A DNA stretch of 64,000 nt from Pseudomonas sp. GOM7 (lineage in GTDB: Bacteria; Pseudomonadota; Gammaproteobacteria; Pseudomonadales; Pseudomonadaceae): contig NZ_CP113519.1 of assembly GCF_026723825.1 (NCBI RefSeq), positions 3,596,001-3,660,000 on the forward strand, written 5' to 3'. The notes below the pieces were generated by a model. That model had not been told where the DNA came from. It did not search any database and worked only from the letters and a program-made list of their open reading frames with translations. This document shows positions 60,289-64,000 of the stretch, in pieces. The first letter of the stretch is position 1, and the number at the start of each line of letters is the position of its first letter. Position numbers and translations under genes: made by a program.

Positions 60289-62496
60289 ATGCGCCATTTC
60301 ATGCAGAACCGCCCGAAACAGGATGCTCGCCGTCCCGCCTTCAGTCTCTCCGCTCTGGCTCTGGCCATGGCCAGCCTGAGCTCAGGCAACCTGGCCGCCG
60401 CAGAAGCTACTCTGGCAAACCCAGCAGATCCCGTGGAAATCGGCAGCATCAATGTCACCGGCCAAGTCGTGGAGCAACCCACCGAGCATGTGACGGGCTA
60501 TGTTGCCAAGCGCAACATGAGTGCCACCAAGACCAACACGCCGATCACCGAAACGCCGCAGTCGCTGTCGGTGGTGACCAGCGACGAGATTCGCGACCGC
60601 CAGTCGGAAACGTTGGCCCAGGCACTGAGCTACACGCCAGGGTTCACCGCCAGTTCGACCGCTTTCAACCGCACTGCGGACCGCTTCCGCCTCCGCGGTT
60701 TCTCGGTCGAATCCGCCACCGGCGGCTCGCTGCGCGACGGCCTGCGCCTGCAGAACAACTCCTACGACGGCATTCAGGAACCTTATGGCCTGGAGCGCGT
60801 CGAGGTCATTCGCGGCGCTGCCTCGGTGCTCTATGGCCAGCTCTCGCCCGGCGGCATGATCAATGGCGTCAGCAAGCGCCCGACCGAAACGCCCTTCCAT
60901 GAGCTGAACCTGCAAGTAGGCTCCCACGACCGCAAGCAACTCTCTGCGGACTTCAGCGGCCCGCTGGCTGGCAGCGACACCCTGAGCTATCGCCTGACCC
61001 TGCTCGGCCGCAACAGCGACACCCAGCAGGATCATATCAACGACGACAAGTTCTACATCGCCCCGGCACTGACCTGGCGCCCCAACGAAGATACCTCGCT
61101 GACCCTGCTGTCCTTCTATCAGAAGACCGATACGCGTTTCCTCGCGCCCCTGCCCTATCAGATGGTGAAAGGCGTGGGCGATGGTGCTTTCAAGATTGGT
61201 CGCCATGATTTCGTCGGCGAGCCGGACTATGACGACATGAACGGCGAGATGTCGGCGCTCGGCTACGAGTTCACGCACAGCTTCAACGAAAACATCACGC
61301 TCAATCACAAGCTGCGCTATTCCGAGTCCGACGTGAAGTGGAATTACCTGCAGATTCAACCCTCGACCGCCGCCATCAACTTCTCCGCACGTACCGGCAC
61401 CCTGCTGCGTCGCTACAGTGATCGCCACGAACGTGCTCGAACCTGGGCCAGCGATACCAATATCGAGTCGAAGTGGCAGCTTGGCAGCGTCGAGCACACC
61501 GTACTGGTCGGTTTCGACGGCTACGACAGCTCTTATGACTCGCATAACTTCCGTGGTAACGCCCCCAGCCTGGATCTGAGAACTTACAACTATGGCCAGC
61601 CGGTGGTGGTCAACAAGAACCCCGCAGCGGATCGCGGCTCGCAGCTCGACACCCTGCAAAAAGGTATCTATCTGCAGGATCAGATCAAATTCGACGACAA
61701 GTGGATTCTGCTTCTGGGTGGTCGCCATGACTGGGCCGATCAACAGCAAACAGCGCATCGCAATGGCGACAAGGCCAGCCAAAGCGATGAAGCCACCACC
61801 TACCGTGCTGGCCTGGTCTACCTCGCAGATAACGGCCTGGCGCCCTATATCAGCTACAGCGAGTCGTTCTTCCCGGTTTCGGTTGCGTCAGTCACCGGCC
61901 AGACTTTCGACCCCACCGAAGGCAAGCAGTATGAAGTCGGGGTGCGCTATCAGCCCAAGGACAGCAACATGCTGCTCAGCGCAGCAGTCTACGAGCTGAC
62001 CCAGACCAACGTGCTCAAGCAGGATCCAATTACCGACCAATACCGCCAAACCGGCGAGGTACGCTCCCGCGGTCTGGAGTTGGAAGCCAAGGCGGATGTC
62101 ACCCAAGCACTCAGCGTGATCGCCACCTACGCCTATACCGATTCGCGCACCACCAAGAGCAGCATTGCCTCCGAAGTGGATCAACGCACCGACGAAACGC
62201 CCTACCACCAGGCCGCCCTGTGGGCCAGCTACGACTTCGTCAACTGGGGCATGCCGCAACTGACCGTAGGCGCCGGCGCTCGCTACATGGGTACCACGCA
62301 GGCCTCGGAAATGGACTCGCCCATGCCAGCCTATACCCTGTTCGACGCCATGGCGCGCTACCAGATCGACGACAACTGGGCCGTGACCCTGAACGCCAGC
62401 AACCTGACCAACAAGCACTACACGCAGTGCAGCTTCTCCACCTGTGCCTACGGTGACGAGCGCACCCTGCTGACCTCGGTGAACTTCAACTGGTAA
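60289..62496 (+). CDS. TonB-dependent ferric-siderophore receptor
   Basis: A 735-residue outer-membrane receptor. A long signal peptide (cleavage near NLAAAEA, about residue 37) is followed by a TonB-box-like region, a plug domain (about 75-190: ETPQSLSVVTSDEIRDRQ, ERVEVIRGAASVLYGQLSPGGMINGVSKRP) and a 22-strand-type barrel ending in the aromatic VNFNW. There is no extra N-terminal signalling (STN) domain, unlike FpvA, so it should not signal to an anti-sigma factor. The loop near the C-terminus has two Cys (TQCSFSTCAYG), possibly a disulphide. It is probably the uptake receptor for the siderophore made by the neighbouring NRPS operon. AGGA lies 9 nt before ATG 60289. Confidence 0.93.
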   Translation: MRHFMQNRPKQDARRPAFSLSALALAMASLSSGNLAAAEATLANPADPVEIGSINVTGQVVEQPTEHVTGYVAKRNMSATKTNTPITETPQSLSVVTSDEIRDRQSETLAQALSYTPGFTASSTAFNRTADRFRLRGFSVESATGGSLRDGLRLQNNSYDGIQEPYGLERVEVIRGAASVLYGQLSPGGMINGVSKRPTETPFHELNLQVGSHDRKQLSADFSGPLAGSDTLSYRLTLLGRNSDTQQDHINDDKFYIAPALTWRPNEDTSLTLLSFYQKTDTRFLAPLPYQMVKGVGDGAFKIGRHDFVGEPDYDDMNGEMSALGYEFTHSFNENITLNHKLRYSESDVKWNYLQIQPSTAAINFSARTGTLLRRYSDRHERARTWASDTNIESKWQLGSVEHTVLVGFDGYDSSYDSHNFRGNAPSLDLRTYNYGQPVVVNKNPAADRGSQLDTLQKGIYLQDQIKFDDKWILLLGGRHDWADQQQTAHRNGDKASQSDEATTYRAGLVYLADNGLAPYISYSESFFPVSVASVTGQTFDPTEGKQYEVGVRYQPKDSNMLLSAAVYELTQTNVLKQDPITDQYRQTGEVRSRGLELEAKADVTQALSVIATYAYTDSRTTKSSIASEVDQRTDETPYHQAALWASYDFVNWGMPQLTVGAGARYMGTTQASEMDSPMPAYTLFDAMARYQIDDNWAVTLNASNLTNKHYTQCSFSTCAYGDERTLLTSVNFNW

Positions 62497-62550
62497 GTGA
62501 GTGAGAGGGGCACTTCGATCGAGGTGGCCCTCGACCTGCTCCACACCCAA

Positions 62551-62587
62551 AACGAAAAAGCCGGCTGCGATAGCCGGCTTTTTCGTT
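62551..62587. terminator. Strong bidirectional rho-independent terminator
   Basis: Perfect 16-bp arms (AACGAAAAAGCCGGCT / AGCCGGCTTTTTCGTT) with a 5-nt loop give a GC core with A-tract and T-tract on opposite sides, functional on both strands. It ends the receptor gene at 55 bp past its stop and protects against transcription from the leftward tRNA gene. Confidence 0.93.
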
Positions 62588-62597
62588 GCTGAATCGA

Positions 62598-62672
62598 TGG
62601 CGTCCCCTGCTGGAATCGAACCAGCATCTAGCCCTTAGGAGGGGCTTATTCTATCCGTTGAACTAAGGGGAC
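62598..62672 (-). tRNA. tRNA-Arg, anticodon CCT, with encoded CCA
   Basis: The minus strand folds as a full cloverleaf: acceptor GTCCCCT/AGGGGAC, anticodon stem AGCCC/GGGCT around loop CTCCTAA (anticodon CCT, reads AGG), T arm GCTGG-TTCGATT-CCAGC and discriminator G followed by CCA. It is 75 nt long including CCA. Confidence 0.95.
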
Positions 62673-62750
62673 AGGGCCGTATTTGCAACGGCCGGGCGGC
62701 ATCTTAGCGGCGTTGATGCGGTTTGTCATGCCGCCTACCCCTCCTCTTGT

Positions 62751-64000
62751 TCAGGCTGCCGGCTCGAACAGGCTCACGGCGTGGATCTCGCTGACCAGCA
62801 TGCGCGCCTTGAGCTGCTCGGCCTGTTCGCGAGCCTGGCGCGCCGCCGCTTCGCGTACATGGCCGTAGCCACGGACATGCTCGGGCAGCTCGGCCAGCGC
62901 CAGCGCCGTGCGGTAGTTGTCGGGCTTGAGTTCAGCCAACAGGTAGGCCACGTTGGCCTCGTACTCTTCGATCAGCTCGCGATCCTGGCGTCGCTCGGCA
63001 CTGTAGCCGAACAGGTCAAACGGCGTACCGCGCAGGAAGCGCAGGCTCGCCAGCAGGCCGAAAGCCTTGAGCATCCAGGGCCCGAAGCTGCGTTTGATGG
63101 GTTCGCCGGTGACCGCATCGGGCTTGCTCAGCCAGCTAGGTGCCAGGTGGAACTGCAGGCGGTAATCCCCCTCGAACTGCGCTTCGAGCTGCTGGCGGAA
63201 GCTGCCATCGCTGTACAGGCGCGCCACTTCGTACTCGTCCTTGTAGGCCAGCAACTTGTAGTAGTAGCGCGCCACGGCCTTGCTCAGGCGCTGCTCGGCA
63301 TCGCTGTCGGCCTGGCGCACGCGCGCGACCAGTTCGCGGTAGCGTTCGGCATAGGCGGCGTTCTGGTAGGCGGCCAGACGCTGAGCACGATCCTCGACGA
63401 TCTCGTCGAGCGTGCTGCAATGCGGCGCCTCGACCACCTGGGGGGCGACGAGTTTTTCCACCGCTGCCCGGTCGTGGGCGGTGCGCCGCCCCCAGAGGAA
63501 GGCCTGCTGGTTGAAGGCCACGGCCACGCCATTGAGTTCGATGGCCTTGTCGATGGCCTCGGCCGATACGGGCACCAATCCTTTCTGGTACGCGAAACCG
63601 AGCATAAACAGGTTGCTGGCGATGCTGTCGCCAAGCAGCCGGGTGGCCAGGCGGGTGGCGTCGACGAAGTGGGTCTTGCCTTCGCCCACCGCCTCGCTGA
63701 TCGCCTCGCGCATGGCGGCGCCGGGCACCTGGGCATCGGGGTTACGGGTGAATTCGGCGGTCGGGGTTTCATGGCTGTTGATCACCGCATGGGCGATCTT
63801 GTCGTTGAGCTTGGCCAGGGCATCTTCGCTGGCGGCCACCACCAGGTCGCAGCCCAGCAGCAGGTCGGCTTCGCCGGCGGCGATGCGCACGGCGTAGATG
63901 TCCTGCTGCCGCTCGGCGATGCGGATATGGCTGATCACCGGGCCGAATTTCTGCGCCAGGCCGGCCTGGTCGAGCACGGTGCAGCCCTTGCCTTCGATAT
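62751..64000 (-). CDS. Indolepyruvate ferredoxin oxidoreductase family protein, C-terminal part (runs off window edge)
   Basis: The visible 416 codons are the C-terminal third of a large fused 2-oxoacid:ferredoxin oxidoreductase. The gamma-domain region reads GKGCTVLDQAGLAQKFGPVISHIRIAE and LLLGCDLVVAASEDALAKL, followed by NQQAFLWGRRTAHD and a C-terminal domain with YYYKLLAYKDEYEVARLY and GFAYQKGLVPVSAEAI. In Pseudomonas this protein is about 1,150 residues. It likely converts arylpyruvates or other 2-oxoacids to acyl-CoA. The frame is open to the window edge, so the start is not seen. It is unrelated to the siderophore locus. Confidence 0.88.
   Translation of the reverse strand, partial: IEGKGCTVLDQAGLAQKFGPVISHIRIAERQQDIYAVRIAAGEADLLLGCDLVVAASEDALAKLNDKIAHAVINSHETPTAEFTRNPDAQVPGAAMREAISEAVGEGKTHFVDATRLATRLLGDSIASNLFMLGFAYQKGLVPVSAEAIDKAIELNGVAVAFNQQAFLWGRRTAHDRAAVEKLVAPQVVEAPHCSTLDEIVEDRAQRLAAYQNAAYAERYRELVARVRQADSDAEQRLSKAVARYYYKLLAYKDEYEVARLYSDGSFRQQLEAQFEGDYRLQFHLAPSWLSKPDAVTGEPIKRSFGPWMLKAFGLLASLRFLRGTPFDLFGYSAERRQDRELIEEYEANVAYLLAELKPDNYRTALALAELPEHVRGYGHVREAAARQAREQAEQLKARMLVSEIHAVSLFEPAA

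Noticed and set aside
1..64000. CRISPR arrays, insertion sequences, integrases, prophage genes, rRNA
   Set aside because: No regularly spaced direct repeats, transposase-like or integrase-like proteins or rRNA sequence seen on either strand.

Overview
The window is high-GC Gammaproteobacterial chromosome that fits Pseudomonas (sensu lato), probably near the P. mendocina / oleovorans / pseudoalcaligenes branch. The basis is the flagellar gene order (flgL to flgB, then cheR-cheV, then divergent flgA-flgM-flgN-flgZ), sigma-54 and FliA-type flagellar promoters, and Pseudomonas-style siderophore parts (PvdE-like exporter, PvdH-like aminotransferase, MbtH, FhuF). The species placement is an inference from layout and was not tested by a search.

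Region 1 (1-1,805) is three overlapping leftward genes downstream of flgL: a methyltransferase, a HAD phosphatase and the start of a nucleotidyltransferase. The position and gene content resemble a small flagellin-glycan modification cassette. Region 2 (1,838-19,278) holds the rod, hook, ring and junction genes as two leftward transcription units, flgBCDE and flgFGHIJKL, each with a near-consensus sigma-54 promoter. cheV-cheR lie upstream of flgB, and flgA, flgM, flgN and flgZ run rightward, with a textbook sigma-28 promoter before flgM. A 1.2-kb non-coding stretch between flgB and cheR holds two ~275-bp repeats in inverted orientation. Region 3 (19,290-22,342) has an MFS transporter and the Na+/serine-threonine symporter sstT.

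Region 4 (22,419-62,496, about 40 kb) is a complete peptide-siderophore locus: 2,4-diaminobutyrate synthesis (dat), type II thioesterase, MbtH-like protein, ferric reductase FhuF, PvdE-like exporter, four NRPS genes, a stand-alone Fe(II)/2-oxoglutarate hydroxylase, a FecBCDE-type ABC importer and a TonB-dependent receptor. Fur-box-like sequences lie in the intergenic promoter regions. Hydroxylase, NRPS-A, -B, -C, -D and exporter form one tightly packed leftward operon. The assembly line reads NRPS-A (docking, C, A[Asp], T, T, E) > NRPS-B (C-A[Dab-like]-T, C-A[?]-T, C-A[?]-T) > NRPS-C (C-A[Asp]-T-T, C-A[Gly-like]-T, C, hydroxylase) > NRPS-D (degenerate C, A[Asp], T, thioesterase). Predicted backbone: D-Asp, Dab, X, X, Asp, Gly, Asp. 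The window has three Asp-selecting modules, two aspartyl beta-hydroxylase-like enzymes, and no hydroxamate or catechol genes. That points to iron binding by up to three beta-hydroxyaspartates and no classical pyoverdine. This is the most interesting system in the window.

Region 5 (62,551-64,000) has a strong terminator, tRNA-Arg(CCT) and the 3' end of an indolepyruvate ferredoxin oxidoreductase gene.
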